From the NCBI RefSeq assembly GCF_030386795.1, contig NZ_JANUQM010000005.1, positions 372,001 to 436,000 on the forward strand: a stretch of 64,000 nt of DNA, read 5' to 3'. Within the stretch, counting starts at the first letter, position 1; every line of letters starts with the position of its first letter. The notes under the pieces are model-generated. The model saw nothing but the letters and a program-made list of their open reading frames with translations. It was not told where the DNA came from and did no database searches. Shown here one piece after another: positions 27,264 through 36,366 of the stretch. The stretch comes from Streptomyces sp. S.PNR 29. Its GTDB lineage: Bacteria; Actinomycetota; Actinomycetes; Streptomycetales; Streptomycetaceae. The translations under genes and the position numbers were made by a program.

Positions 27264-28066
27264 AGGTCGTTCTGTTCTGCGGCGGTTACGGGATGCGGAT
27301 GCGAAGCGGTGCCGCCGACGACGTGCCCAAGCCGATGGCGATGGTCGGCCCGCGACCCCTGATCTGGCACGTCATGCGTTACTACGCGCACTTCGGGCAC
27401 ACGGAGTTCATCCTGTGCCTCGGGTACGGGGCGCACCACATCAAGGACTTCTTCCTCAACTACGAGGAGACGACGTCCAACGACTTCGTGCTGCGGGGCG
27501 GGCGGACCGAGCTGCTGTCCACCGACATCTCGGACTGGACGATCACGTTCGCGCAGACCGGCATCGAGTCACCGATCGGCGAGCGGCTGCGCCGCGTGCG
27601 GCACCACCTGGACGGCGAGGAGATGTTCCTCGCCAACTACGCCGACGTGCTCACCGACGCCCCGCTGCCGGAGATGATCGACCGGTTCGCCCGGCGCGAC
27701 GCCGGTGCGTCGATGATGGTGGTGCCGCCGCAGTCCTCGTTCCACTGCGTGGAGTTGGGCGAGGACGGCCTGGTGGGCGGCATCACCGCGGTGAGCGAAC
27801 TGCCGCTGTGGGAGAACGGCGGCTACTTCGTGCTGCGCCAGGAGGTCTTCGACCACATACCGGAGAACGGGGACCTGGTCGCCGACGGATGCGCCCAACT
27901 GGCCAAGCGCGGCCGGCTGGTGGCGCACCGGCACCGTGGCTTCTGGAAGCCGACCGACACGGTGAAGGAGCGGGCCGCGCTCGACGCCGCCTACGCCCGG
28001 GGCGACCGCCCGTGGGCCGTGTGGGAACGGGACGGTGCGGGAGCGGGCGCCGGGGTGACCGCGTGA
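27260..28066 (+). CDS. RfbF-like sugar-1-phosphate nucleotidyltransferase
   Basis: Activates a hexose-1-phosphate to a nucleotide sugar; 268 aa; ATG overlaps the previous stop by 4 bp. Features: VVLFCGGYGMRMRS (variant of GGxGxR), DVPKPMAMVGPRPLIWHVM, ILCLGYGAHHIKDFF, ENGGYFVL and RHRGFWKPTDTVKERAAL. Whole-length resemblance is to glucose-1-phosphate cytidylyltransferase, which would start CDP-deoxysugar biosynthesis. The usual YGDG Asp region reads NYADVL, so metal binding may use that Asp. The nucleotide preference is inferred from family likeness only. Confidence 0.8.
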   Translation: MKVVLFCGGYGMRMRSGAADDVPKPMAMVGPRPLIWHVMRYYAHFGHTEFILCLGYGAHHIKDFFLNYEETTSNDFVLRGGRTELLSTDISDWTITFAQTGIESPIGERLRRVRHHLDGEEMFLANYADVLTDAPLPEMIDRFARRDAGASMMVVPPQSSFHCVELGEDGLVGGITAVSELPLWENGGYFVLRQEVFDHIPENGDLVADGCAQLAKRGRLVAHRHRGFWKPTDTVKERAALDAAYARGDRPWAVWERDGAGAGAGVTA

Positions 28067-28710
28067 TCCGGCTCGGGGCCGGGCGCCTGGACCGGATCGT
28101 CGCGGTGGGCGCGCACTGCGACGACATCGCCATCGGCGCCGGCGGCACACTGCTGACGCTGTGTCATGCCCGGCCGGGTCTCCGCGTCGACGCGCTGGTC
28201 CTCTCCGGCGGCGGCACCGAGCGGGAGCAGGAGGAGCAGGCCGCGCTCGCCGCCTTCTGTCCGGGCGCCGACCTGCGGCTGACCGTGCACAAGCTGCCGG
28301 ACGGCCGCATGCCCGTGCACTGGGACGAGGCCAAGGCCACGGTCGAGGAACTGCGCGCGCAGACCGACCCCGATGTGATCCTGGCCCCGCGCACCGACGA
28401 CGCCCACCAGGACCACCGCGGCCTGGCGAAGCTGATACCCACCGCGTTCCGCGACCACCTGGTCCTCGGCTACGAGATCGCCAAGTGGGACGGCGACCTC
28501 GGCCGGACGGCCGCGTACCAGCCGCTGTCGCCGGAGATCGCCGAAGAAAAGGTGCGGCTGCTGCAGGAGCACTACGCCTCGCAGCGGCACCGGCCCTGGT
28601 ACGACCGCGAAGCCTTCCTCGGACTGGCACGAATCCGCGGCATCGAATGCCACGAGCGCTACGCCGAGGCGTTCGCCGTCACCAAACTCACGCTCAACCT
28701 GGGGGGTTGA
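28063..28710 (+). CDS. PIG-L family N-acetyl-sugar deacetylase
   Basis: Zinc-dependent de-N-acetylase; 215 aa; the GTG overlaps the previous stop by 4 bp. Zinc and catalytic residues: AHCDDIAIGAGGT (His18, Asp20, Asp21 region) and the second motif DDAHQDHRG. Family members deacetylate GlcNAc-containing lipids, sugars and nucleotide sugars. The DD pair deviates slightly from the usual HPDD (Cys for Pro) but keeps the acids. It would give a free amino group on a repeat-unit or nucleotide sugar. Confidence 0.85.
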   Translation: MIRLGAGRLDRIVAVGAHCDDIAIGAGGTLLTLCHARPGLRVDALVLSGGGTEREQEEQAALAAFCPGADLRLTVHKLPDGRMPVHWDEAKATVEELRAQTDPDVILAPRTDDAHQDHRGLAKLIPTAFRDHLVLGYEIAKWDGDLGRTAAYQPLSPEIAEEKVRLLQEHYASQRHRPWYDREAFLGLARIRGIECHERYAEAFAVTKLTLNLGG

Positions 28711-28713
28711 ACC

Positions 28714-29748
28714 ATGCGCGTACTCCTGACCGGACACCAGGGCTACCTGGGCACCGTGATGGCCCCGGTCCTCGCCGCCGCCGGGCACGAGGTCGTCGGC
28801 CTCGACGCCGGCCTGTTCGCCGACTGTGTGCTGGGCCCGACGCCCGCGGACCCGCCGGGGCACCGGGTGGACCTGCGCGACGTCACGGCCGAGCACGTGG
28901 CCGGGGTGGACGCCGTGATCCACCTGGCCGCCCTGTCCAACGACCCGTTGGGGTCGCTGGCGCCGGAGCTCACCTACGACATCAACCACCACGCGTCCGT
29001 GCGGCTGGCCCGGCTGGCCCGCGACGCGGGGGTGCGGCGCTTCCTGTACGCGTCGACCTGCTCGGTCTACGGCGCCGCCGGAGGCAGTGACTCGGCGCAC
29101 TTGGTGACCGAGGACGCCCCGCTGCGCCCGGTGACGCCGTACGCGGAGTCCAAGGTGCGGGTGGAGGACGACCTGCACTCGCTGGCCGACGGCGACTTCA
29201 CCCCGGTGTTCATGCGCAACGCCACCGCCTTCGGCTACTCGCCCCGGCTGCGCGCCGACATCGTGCTGAACAACCTGGTGGGTCACGCGCTGCTGTCCGG
29301 CGAGGTGCTGGTGCTCTCCGACGGCACCCCCTGGCGCCCGCTGGTGCACGCCGCCGACATCGCACGGGCCTTCACCGCCGCGCTGACCGCGCCGCGGGAA
29401 GCGGTGCACGACCGGGCCTTCAACATCGGCAGCGAGATCAACAACGTCACGGTCGCCGAGATCGCCGAGCAGGTCGCCGCGGCGGTGTCCGGCTCGCGAG
29501 TGGTGATCACCGGGGAGACCGGTGCCGATCCGCGGTCGTACCGGGTGGACTTCTCCCGGTTCCGCGCCGCGGTGCCCGGCTTCGACTGCGAGTGGACGGT
29601 GAAGCAGGGCGCGCTCGAACTCGCCGACGCCTACCGCGAACACGGGCTCACCCGGGAGGACTTCGAGCGACGCTTCACCCGGCTGGCCGTGCTGCGTACG
29701 GCGTCCGACGCCGGCGCCGTGGACGACACCCTGCGGTGGCGCCGGTGA
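28714..29748 (+). CDS. NAD-dependent sugar-nucleotide epimerase/dehydratase
   Basis: Extended short-chain dehydrogenase; 344 aa. Cofactor motif LLTGHQGYLGTVMAP (GxxGxxG), then IHLAALSND, YASTCSVYG (active-site Ser/Thr region) and TPYAESKVRVED (Tyr-x3-Lys). The C-terminal part shows NVTVAEIAEQV and YRVDFSRF, as in NDP-sugar epimerases and reductases. It works on the nucleotide sugar made or methylated by the neighbouring enzymes. Whether it is an epimerase, reductase or dehydratase cannot be decided. Confidence 0.85.
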   Translation: MRVLLTGHQGYLGTVMAPVLAAAGHEVVGLDAGLFADCVLGPTPADPPGHRVDLRDVTAEHVAGVDAVIHLAALSNDPLGSLAPELTYDINHHASVRLARLARDAGVRRFLYASTCSVYGAAGGSDSAHLVTEDAPLRPVTPYAESKVRVEDDLHSLADGDFTPVFMRNATAFGYSPRLRADIVLNNLVGHALLSGEVLVLSDGTPWRPLVHAADIARAFTAALTAPREAVHDRAFNIGSEINNVTVAEIAEQVAAAVSGSRVVITGETGADPRSYRVDFSRFRAAVPGFDCEWTVKQGALELADAYREHGLTREDFERRFTRLAVLRTASDAGAVDDTLRWRR

Positions 29749-31019
29749 CCGCGTCCGGCGACGAGATGTACGCCCTGGTGGAGCGGCTGTACCCGCTCTG
29801 CCGGAGCATCACCGGCGACGGTGTGCGCGCCACCCTGGACATCGTCGGCGAGTACATCCCGCTGCAGGTGCACGAGGTGCCGACCGGGACGCAGGTGCTC
29901 GACTGGACGGTGCCGCAGGAGTGGAACATCCGGGAGGCGTACATCGCCGACTCCGCCGGCAACCGGGTCGTCGACTTCGCCGCGTCCAGTCTGCACGTGC
30001 TCGGCTACAGCGTGCCGGTGTCGGCGACCATGCCGCTGGCCGAGCTGCGCGGACACCTGCACACCCTGCCGGACCACCCGGCCTGGGTGCCGTACCGCAC
30101 CAGCTACTACAAGCCGGAATGGGGGTTCTGCCTGGCCCAGGAGACCCTGGACGCGATGCCGGACGGCGAGTACGAGGTCCGCATCGACTCCACCCTGGCG
30201 GACGGCCACCTCACCTACGCCGAGCATGTGGTCCCCGGGCAGGTCCCCGACGAGGTCATCGTCTCCTGCCACGTCTGCCACCCGTCGCTGGCCAACGACA
30301 ACATGGCCGGTGTGGCGGTGGCGACGTTCCTGGCCCGGGAGCTGGCGCGGCGAACGCCGTACTACACCTACCGGTTCATCTTCGCGCCCGGCACCATCGG
30401 GGCGATCACCTGGCTGGCCCGCAACGCCGAACGGGTGGAACGGGTCAAGCACGGCCTGGTGCTGGCCTGCGCCGGAGACCCGGGCCACCTGACGTACAAG
30501 CAGAGCCGGCGCGGCGACGCGGAGATCGACCGGGTGATGCGGCACGTGCTGACCGCCTCCGAACGCCCGCACCGCATCACCGAGTTCACTCCGTACGGCT
30601 ACGACGAGCGGCAGTACTGCTCGCCCGGGTTCGACCTCGGCGTCGGCTCGCTCACCCGGACTCCGTACGCGGGCTACCCCGAGTACCACACGTCGGCGGA
30701 CAACCTGGACTTCGTCTCCCCGGAGGCGATGGCCGACACGCTCGCCGTGTGCCGCGAGGCGTTCGCGGTCCTCGACCGCAACCGGCAGTACGTCAACCTG
30801 AGCCCTTACGGCGAACCGCAGTTGGGCCGGCGGGGGCTGTACGACGCGCTCGGCGGCCGCAGCGACACCAAGCAGGCCCAGATGGCCATGCTCTGGGTGC
30901 TCAACCTCTCCGACGGCGAGCACAGCCTGCTGGACGTCGCCGAGCGCTCCGGGCTGCCGTTCGACACCGTCACCGCCGCCGCCGACGCCCTGCACGGCGC
31001 CGGTCTGATCAAGGCATGA
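29745..31019 (+). CDS. DUF4910/M28-like zinc hydrolase with winged-helix tail
   Basis: 424 aa; the GTG overlaps the previous stop by 4 bp. Family members combine an M28-peptidase-like zinc fold with an inserted domain. Visible: SCHVCHPSLANDNMAGVAVA (His and Asp ligands), YRFIFAPGTIGAITWLA, YDERQYCSPGFDL and PEYHTSADNLDFVS (late His ligand). Residues about 370-424 form a winged helix (HSLLDVAERSGLPFDTVTAA). Homologues sit repeatedly in sugar and polysaccharide loci and have been linked to amide hydrolysis or formation on sugars rather than proteolysis. No signal peptide, so it is cytoplasmic. The substrate is unknown. Confidence 0.8.
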   Translation: MTASGDEMYALVERLYPLCRSITGDGVRATLDIVGEYIPLQVHEVPTGTQVLDWTVPQEWNIREAYIADSAGNRVVDFAASSLHVLGYSVPVSATMPLAELRGHLHTLPDHPAWVPYRTSYYKPEWGFCLAQETLDAMPDGEYEVRIDSTLADGHLTYAEHVVPGQVPDEVIVSCHVCHPSLANDNMAGVAVATFLARELARRTPYYTYRFIFAPGTIGAITWLARNAERVERVKHGLVLACAGDPGHLTYKQSRRGDAEIDRVMRHVLTASERPHRITEFTPYGYDERQYCSPGFDLGVGSLTRTPYAGYPEYHTSADNLDFVSPEAMADTLAVCREAFAVLDRNRQYVNLSPYGEPQLGRRGLYDALGGRSDTKQAQMAMLWVLNLSDGEHSLLDVAERSGLPFDTVTAAADALHGAGLIKA

Positions 31020-32311
31020 CGCCGATGACCACCGAGGAGAGGACGACGACGCCGGCCGGATCCGCCAAGCGGGCCCTCGTCGGGCGGCTGTCCTGGGGGC
31101 TGGCCGACCAGGCGGCCTCCAGCATCAGCAACTTCGCGGTGGGCATCTACGTGGCCCGCTCGCTGGGCGTGACCGCGTTCGGCGTGTTCAGCCTCGCCTG
31201 GGTGACCTACGGCGTGGTGCTCAACGTCTCCCGGGGCCTTGCCACCGACCCCCTCGTGGTGCGCTTCAGTGGTGGTCCGGACGCGTCCTGGCGCGGGGCG
31301 GTGGCCAGGTCGTCGGGCGCCGCGCTCGGCGTCGGTGCCGCCCTCGGCGCTGCCTGTGTGGTGGTCGGCCTCGCGGTCGGCGACCGGGTGGGGCCCGCCT
31401 TCGCCTGCCTCGGCGTCGTCCTGCCCGGGCTGCTGCTGCAGGACGCGTGGCGGTTCGCGTTCTTCGCCGCCGGCGCCGGGCGGAAGGCGTTCGTCAACGA
31501 CGTCGTGTGGGGCGTCGCGCTCGTCCCCGCCATGGTGGTGGCGGCCCGCGTGGGCAGCGTGTCCGCCTTCGTGCTCGCCTGGGGCGGATCCGCCGCCGTG
31601 GCCGCGGTGTACGGCTGCTTCCAGTCCGGCATAAGGCCCCGTCCCACCGGTGCGCGCGAGTGGCTTCGCGCGCACCGCGACCTCGGTACCCGGTACCTGG
31701 TCGAGAACGTCAGCAACAGCGGCGCGAGCCAGCTGCGGGCGTACGGGCTCGGCGCGATCGTCGGGGTCGGCGCGGTGGGCGTGGTCCGGGGCGCCGAACT
31801 GCTGCTCGGCCCGTTCATGGCCGTGCTGATGGGACTGTCGCTGGTCACCGTCGCTGAGTCGGCACGCGTGCTGCGGCGGGCCCCGCACCGGCTCGGCGCG
31901 TTCTGCCTCCTGCTGGGCGGCGGGCAGGCCGTCGCCGCGCTGCTCTGGGGCGGCGCGCTGCTGCTGGTGCCGGACCGGCTCGGCGAGCTCGTGCTCGGCG
32001 GTGTGTGGAGCTCCGCCTCCCAGCTCATCGTCCCGGTCACGCTCGGCGTCGCGGGCGCCGGCCTCGGCACCGGCGCGGCGGCAGGGCTGCGCGCGCTCGG
32101 CGCGGCCCGGCGCAGCCTGCGCGCCCAGCTGTTCGCCTCCGCCTGCTACGTCGGCGGCGGGCTCGGCGGAGCGGCCGTGGCCGGCACGGTCGGCTCGGCC
32201 TGGGGCGTCGCCGCGGCGACCCTCTGCGGCTCGGCTCTGTGGTGGCTGCAGCTGCGGTCCGCCCTGCGCGAGCACCACCGGAACACCCTTCGCGAAGTGA
32301 GGACGCCATGA
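31016..32311 (+). CDS. Wzx-type polysaccharide flippase (MOP superfamily)
   Basis: Polytopic membrane protein, 431 aa, about 12-14 spans, start ATG overlapping the previous stop by 4 bp. The beginning is typical of the family: RLSWGLADQAASSISNFAVG, then VARSLGVTAFGVFSLAW. A middle loop (ARVLRRAPHRL) separates two six-span halves. It would flip the lipid-linked repeat unit to the outer face for the polymerase at 23534. Confidence 0.85.
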   Translation: MTPMTTEERTTTPAGSAKRALVGRLSWGLADQAASSISNFAVGIYVARSLGVTAFGVFSLAWVTYGVVLNVSRGLATDPLVVRFSGGPDASWRGAVARSSGAALGVGAALGAACVVVGLAVGDRVGPAFACLGVVLPGLLLQDAWRFAFFAAGAGRKAFVNDVVWGVALVPAMVVAARVGSVSAFVLAWGGSAAVAAVYGCFQSGIRPRPTGAREWLRAHRDLGTRYLVENVSNSGASQLRAYGLGAIVGVGAVGVVRGAELLLGPFMAVLMGLSLVTVAESARVLRRAPHRLGAFCLLLGGGQAVAALLWGGALLLVPDRLGELVLGGVWSSASQLIVPVTLGVAGAGLGTGAAAGLRALGAARRSLRAQLFASACYVGGGLGGAAVAGTVGSAWGVAAATLCGSALWWLQLRSALREHHRNTLREVRTP

Positions 32312-33255
32312 CTGCGCACCCCCGGCTGAGCATCGGCCTGCCCGTGTACAACGGCGAGGAGTACCTGGCCGAGTCGCTCGACGCCCTGCTCGGCCAGACC
32401 TACGAGGACTTCGAGCTGGTCATCTCGGACAACGCATCGACCGACGGGACCGAGGACATCTGCCGCAAGTACGCCGCGCAGGACTCCCGCATCCGCTACA
32501 TCCGGCTGCCCCGGAACATCGGCGCCGCGCCGAACCACAACCATGTGTTCACCGAGTGCCGCGGCGAGCTGTTCAAGTGGGCGTCGCACGACGATCTGTA
32601 CGCCCGCGACCTGCTGCGGCGCTGCGTGGAGGCGCTGGACGAGCGGCCCGAGGTGATCCTCGCGCACGCCGACCAGGCGGTCATCGACGAGGACGGCCAG
32701 GTGAAGGTCCCGTACGCGTACACGCTCGCGACCGCCTCGCCGCACGCGCCGGAGCGCTTCCGCAGCATGCTGTTCGAGCCGGGCGGCGACGACTTCTACG
32801 GGGTGATGCGGGCGAACGTGCTGCGCCGGGTGAGGCCGCACGACAGCTACCACCACGCGGACCGCACGTTCGTCGCCGAGATCGGCCTGCACGGGCCCTT
32901 CCACCAGGTGCCGGAGCTGCTGTACTTCCGCCGCGACCACCCCACCCGCGCCGAGCGGGCGAACCCGTCCAAGCGCTCCCGCTGCGTCAACCTGGACCCG
33001 CGCCGGGCGGGCCCGCTGCACCCGACATCGCGGCTGCTGGCCGAGTACGTCTGGGGCTTCGTCTCGGCGATCCGGCGGGCGCCGTTGTCCTCGGCCGAAC
33101 GGCGCGAGTGCTACCGGCACTTGGCCGCGTGGATGACCAGCCGGGCCCGGCCGGGCGCCGGTGAGCGGGTCGAGGACCGCGCGCCGGTCGACCCGGCCAA
33201 GCTCTCCGTCTCGGTCGACGCGCTCGTCGCCGGCCGTGAGGGGCGGCGGACATGA
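32308..33255 (+). CDS. GT2 glycosyltransferase
   Basis: Inverting GT-A glycosyltransferase; 315 aa; ATG overlaps the flippase stop by 4 bp. Signature segments: LSIGLPVYNGEEYLAESLDA, LVISDNASTDGTEDIC, RYIRLPRNIGAAPNHNH and FKWASHDDLYARDL, with the metal-binding DD. The distal part has HADRTFVAEIGLHGPF. It acts in the cytoplasm on the lipid-linked repeat unit. Sugar unknown. Confidence 0.9.
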   Translation: MTAHPRLSIGLPVYNGEEYLAESLDALLGQTYEDFELVISDNASTDGTEDICRKYAAQDSRIRYIRLPRNIGAAPNHNHVFTECRGELFKWASHDDLYARDLLRRCVEALDERPEVILAHADQAVIDEDGQVKVPYAYTLATASPHAPERFRSMLFEPGGDDFYGVMRANVLRRVRPHDSYHHADRTFVAEIGLHGPFHQVPELLYFRRDHPTRAERANPSKRSRCVNLDPRRAGPLHPTSRLLAEYVWGFVSAIRRAPLSSAERRECYRHLAAWMTSRARPGAGERVEDRAPVDPAKLSVSVDALVAGREGRRT

Positions 33256-34478
33256 AGACCGCGCCACGCGTCGGGGTGTTCGGCCTGCTCGGCTCCGGCA
33301 ACCTCGGCAATGACGGGTCGCTCGAAGCCGTGCTCGGATACCTGCGCGCCGAGCACCCGGAGGCGGTCGTGGACGCGCTGTGCGGCGGGCCCGAGGTCGT
33401 CGCGGCCCGGTACGGGATCCCCGCGACACGGCTGCACTGGTATCGCGGGGAGTACCGGACCGCGTCCCGTGCGGGCGCGATCGTGGCCAAGGGCCTGGGC
33501 AAACTCGTCGACGTCTTCCGCACCGCCGCCTGGGTGCGCCGGCACGACGTGGTGATCGTGCCGGGCATGGGCGTCCTGGAGGCCACGCTGCCGCTGCGGC
33601 CGTGGGGCTTCCCGTACTCCCTGTTCCTGCTGTGCGCGTCCGGCCGGCTGCTGCGCACCCGGGTCGCGCTGGTCGGCGTCGGCGCCGCCCCGATCGGCGA
33701 CCGGCCGACCCGGGCCCTGGTGCGCTGGTCGGCACGGCTGGCCGCGTACCGGTCGTACCGAGACGACCTGTCCCGTGACGCGATGCGGGCGATGGGCGTG
33801 GACACCGCACGCGACGAGGTGTACCCGGACCTCGCGTTCGCCCTGCCTGTGCCGGAGGCGAGCGCGCCCTCGGGCTCGCGGGACACGGTCTGCGTCGGCG
33901 TCATGGACTTCCACGGCGGCAACGACGACCGCGCCCGGGCCGAGGAGATCCACCGGCGCTACCTCGACGGGACGACCCGGTTCGTCCGCGCGCTGGTCGA
34001 GGAGGGCAGGCCGGTCCGGCTCCTCACCGGCGACGAGTGCGATACGTCCGTGGTCGCCGCGATCCTCGACGCGGTGGACTCGCCGCTGGTCACCGCCGCC
34101 GAGGCGGCCTCGCTGGCCGACCTGATGAAGGAGACGGCGGCCGCCGGCACCGTGGTGGCGACCCGGTACCACAACCTGGTCTGCGCGCTGAAGGCCGGCA
34201 CTCCGACACTCGCGCTCAGCTACGCGGCAAAGAGCGACGCGCTCATGGACCGGATGGGCCTGGGCGCGTACTGCCACCCGGCGCGCGAGGTGGACGCCGA
34301 CCGGCTGCTGGAGCAGTTCCGGGAACTGGAGCGGCGATCGGCGGAGCTGCGGCGGACCATCACCGAGCGGAACCTGGCAGCCGTTCGGCAACTCGAAGAC
34401 CACTTCACCGCGTTGACCGCGGCCCTGTTCCCGGCGGCGGACCACGACCGTGCCCCCACCCTGCGGAAGGTTCCATGA
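33252..34478 (+). CDS. polysaccharide pyruvyl transferase
   Basis: Adds a pyruvate ketal from phosphoenolpyruvate to a sugar of the repeat unit, giving an acidic polymer; 408 aa; ATG overlaps by 4 bp. Family features: GLLGSGNLGNDGSLEAVLGY at the N-terminus, VIVPGMGVLEATLPLRPWG, VALVGVGAAPIGDRP, YRSYRDDLSRDAM, and the C-terminal VATRYHNLVCALKAGTPTLA, which carries the conserved Arg and His. Its length suits the CsaB/WcaK group. Confidence 0.87.
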   Translation: MKTAPRVGVFGLLGSGNLGNDGSLEAVLGYLRAEHPEAVVDALCGGPEVVAARYGIPATRLHWYRGEYRTASRAGAIVAKGLGKLVDVFRTAAWVRRHDVVIVPGMGVLEATLPLRPWGFPYSLFLLCASGRLLRTRVALVGVGAAPIGDRPTRALVRWSARLAAYRSYRDDLSRDAMRAMGVDTARDEVYPDLAFALPVPEASAPSGSRDTVCVGVMDFHGGNDDRARAEEIHRRYLDGTTRFVRALVEEGRPVRLLTGDECDTSVVAAILDAVDSPLVTAAEAASLADLMKETAAAGTVVATRYHNLVCALKAGTPTLALSYAAKSDALMDRMGLGAYCHPAREVDADRLLEQFRELERRSAELRRTITERNLAAVRQLEDHFTALTAALFPAADHDRAPTLRKVP

Positions 34479-35026
34479 AAGCGACCGAAGTCACGGAGAT
34501 AGCCGGGGCGTTCCTGTTCGAGCCGACGCCGTACGCCGACGAACGCGGCTTCTTCTGCCGCACCTTCGACGCCGACGTGGTCCGCTCGGTCGGCCTCGAC
34601 CCGCACGCCTTCGTCCAGGACAGCGTGTCCCGTTCGGCCAAGGGGGTGCTGCGCGGCCTGCATCTGCGCTCGGGCGCCGGCGAGGCCAAGCTGGTGCGGT
34701 GCTCGTACGGCAGGATCTTCGACGTCGTCGTGGATCTGCGGCCCAAGTCGCCGACGTACCGGAACCGGGCCTTCTTCGAGCTGTCCGGCGACACGCAGAA
34801 GACCCTGTACATCCCGGCGGGGTGCGCGCACGGCTTCCAGGCGCTGACCGACACCGCCGACACCTCGTACCGGATCGACCGTCCGCACGACCCGTCCGAG
34901 GACGTGACGATCGCCTTCGACGACCCGGAGCTGGCCATCCCCTGGCCGCTGCCGGTCACATCGATGTCCCAGCGGGACCGGGAGGCGCCGAGTCTCGCCG
35001 AGGTCCTGAAGCACACGGAGAGTTGA
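34475..35026 (+). CDS. RmlC-like NDP-4-keto-sugar 3,5-epimerase
   Basis: Cupin-fold epimerase; 183 aa, the usual length; ATG overlaps by 4 bp. FLFEPTPYADERGFFCRTFD, DSVSRSAKGVLRGLHLR (catalytic His in RGLH), KLVRCSYGRIFDVVVDLR, and IPAGCAHGFQALTDTADTSY. The Tyr-Asp pair needed for 3,5-epimerisation appears kept. Since no other dTDP-rhamnose gene is present, it probably works with the methyltransferase and SDR on a CDP- or dTDP-deoxysugar. Confidence 0.87.
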   Translation: MKATEVTEIAGAFLFEPTPYADERGFFCRTFDADVVRSVGLDPHAFVQDSVSRSAKGVLRGLHLRSGAGEAKLVRCSYGRIFDVVVDLRPKSPTYRNRAFFELSGDTQKTLYIPAGCAHGFQALTDTADTSYRIDRPHDPSEDVTIAFDDPELAIPWPLPVTSMSQRDREAPSLAEVLKHTES

Positions 35027-35033
35027 GGTCGGC

Positions 35034-36359
35034 GTGGACACCGAAGAGTTCCGACTGCCCCGGTCGCGCGCGGCGAACGAGCGGCTGCACGCCATGATCC
35101 CCGGGGGCGCGCACACCTACGCCAAGGGCGACGACCAGTACCCCGAGAACCTGGCCCCGGTCATCAGCCACGGCCGCGGTGCCCACGTGTGGGACATCGA
35201 CGGCAACCGCTATATCGAGTACGGCTCCGGCCTGCGGTCGGTCAGCCTCGGCCACGCCCACCCACGCGTGACCGAGGCGGTGCGGCGGGAACTCGACCGC
35301 GGCAGCAACTTCGTCCGGCCCTCCATCGTGGAGGTCGAGGCCGCGGAACGCTTCCTGGCCACGGTGCCGACGGCCGAGATGGTGAAGTTCGCGAAGAACG
35401 GCTCCGACGCCACCACCGCCGCGGTGCGCCTCGCACGTGCCGCCACCGGGCGCCCGCGGGTGGCCCTCTGCGCCGACCACCCGTTCTTCTCCGTCGACGA
35501 CTGGTTCATCGGCACCACGCCGATGTCCGCCGGTGTTCCGGCGGCGACCACCGAGCTCACCGTGGCGTTCCCTTACGGGGACCTGGCCGCCACGGAGGAG
35601 CTGCTCGCCCGGTACCAGGACGAGGTCGCGTGCCTGATCCTCGAACCCGCCACCCACACCGAGCCGCCGCCCGGCTACCTCCCCGGCCTGCGCGAGCTGG
35701 CCGACCGGCACGGCTGCGTACTGATCTTCGATGAGATGATCACCGGCTTCCGCTGGTCCGAGGCGGGCGCTCAGGGCCTGTACGGCGTCGTCCCCGACCT
35801 CTCCACGTTCGGCAAGGCGCTGGGCAACGGGTTCGCCGTCTCCGCGCTGGCCGGGCGCCGCGATCTCATGGAGCGGGGCGGGCTGCGTCACTCCGGCGAC
35901 CGGGTGTTCCTGCTGTCCACCACGCACGGTGCGGAAACGCACTCGCTGGCCGCAGCGATGGCCGTGCAGACCATCTACGCCGAGGAGGGCGTCACCGCGC
36001 GGCTGAACGCCCTCGGCGAGCGGCTGGCCGCCGGTGTCCGCGACGCCGCCGCGAGCATGGGCGTCGGCGACCACGTCGTCGTCCGGGGCCGGGCCAGCAA
36101 CCTGGTCTTCGCCACCCTCGACGAGAACGGGCAGCCGTCGCAGGAGTACCGCACCCTGTTCCTGCGCCAACTCCTCGCGGGCGGGGTGCTGGCCCCGTCG
36201 TTCGTGGTGAGCAGCGCGCTCGACGACGCCGACATCGACCACACCGTCGAGGTGGTGGCCCAGGCGTGTGCGGTGTACCGGAAGGCACTGGACGCCGCCG
36301 ACTCCACCCCCTGGCCGGCCGGGCGACCGGTGAAGCCCGTGTTCCGGCGCTTTGCGTGA
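35034..36359 (+). CDS. class-III PLP aminotransferase (glutamate-1-semialdehyde aminomutase-like)
   Basis: 441 aa, GTG start 7 bp after the epimerase. It has the GSA-aminomutase layout: MIPGGAHTYAKGDDQYPENL, HVWDIDGNRYIEYGSGLRSV, VKFAKNGSDATTAAVRLARA, LIFDEMITGFRWSEAGAQG, and STFGKALGNGFAVSALAGRR with the PLP lysine at residue 261. Housekeeping HemL lies elsewhere in such genomes; copies in sugar clusters are thought to aminate keto-sugars or make amine side groups. It is the last gene of the long co-directional run and converges on the PAP2 gene. Confidence 0.85.
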   Translation: MDTEEFRLPRSRAANERLHAMIPGGAHTYAKGDDQYPENLAPVISHGRGAHVWDIDGNRYIEYGSGLRSVSLGHAHPRVTEAVRRELDRGSNFVRPSIVEVEAAERFLATVPTAEMVKFAKNGSDATTAAVRLARAATGRPRVALCADHPFFSVDDWFIGTTPMSAGVPAATTELTVAFPYGDLAATEELLARYQDEVACLILEPATHTEPPPGYLPGLRELADRHGCVLIFDEMITGFRWSEAGAQGLYGVVPDLSTFGKALGNGFAVSALAGRRDLMERGGLRHSGDRVFLLSTTHGAETHSLAAAMAVQTIYAEEGVTARLNALGERLAAGVRDAAASMGVGDHVVVRGRASNLVFATLDENGQPSQEYRTLFLRQLLAGGVLAPSFVVSSALDDADIDHTVEVVAQACAVYRKALDAADSTPWPAGRPVKPVFRRFA

Positions 36360-36366
36360 CGTGCCG

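Noticed and set aside
36360..36366. Terminator between the convergent aminotransferase and PAP2 genes
   Set aside because: The gap is only 7 bp and I found no hairpin there.
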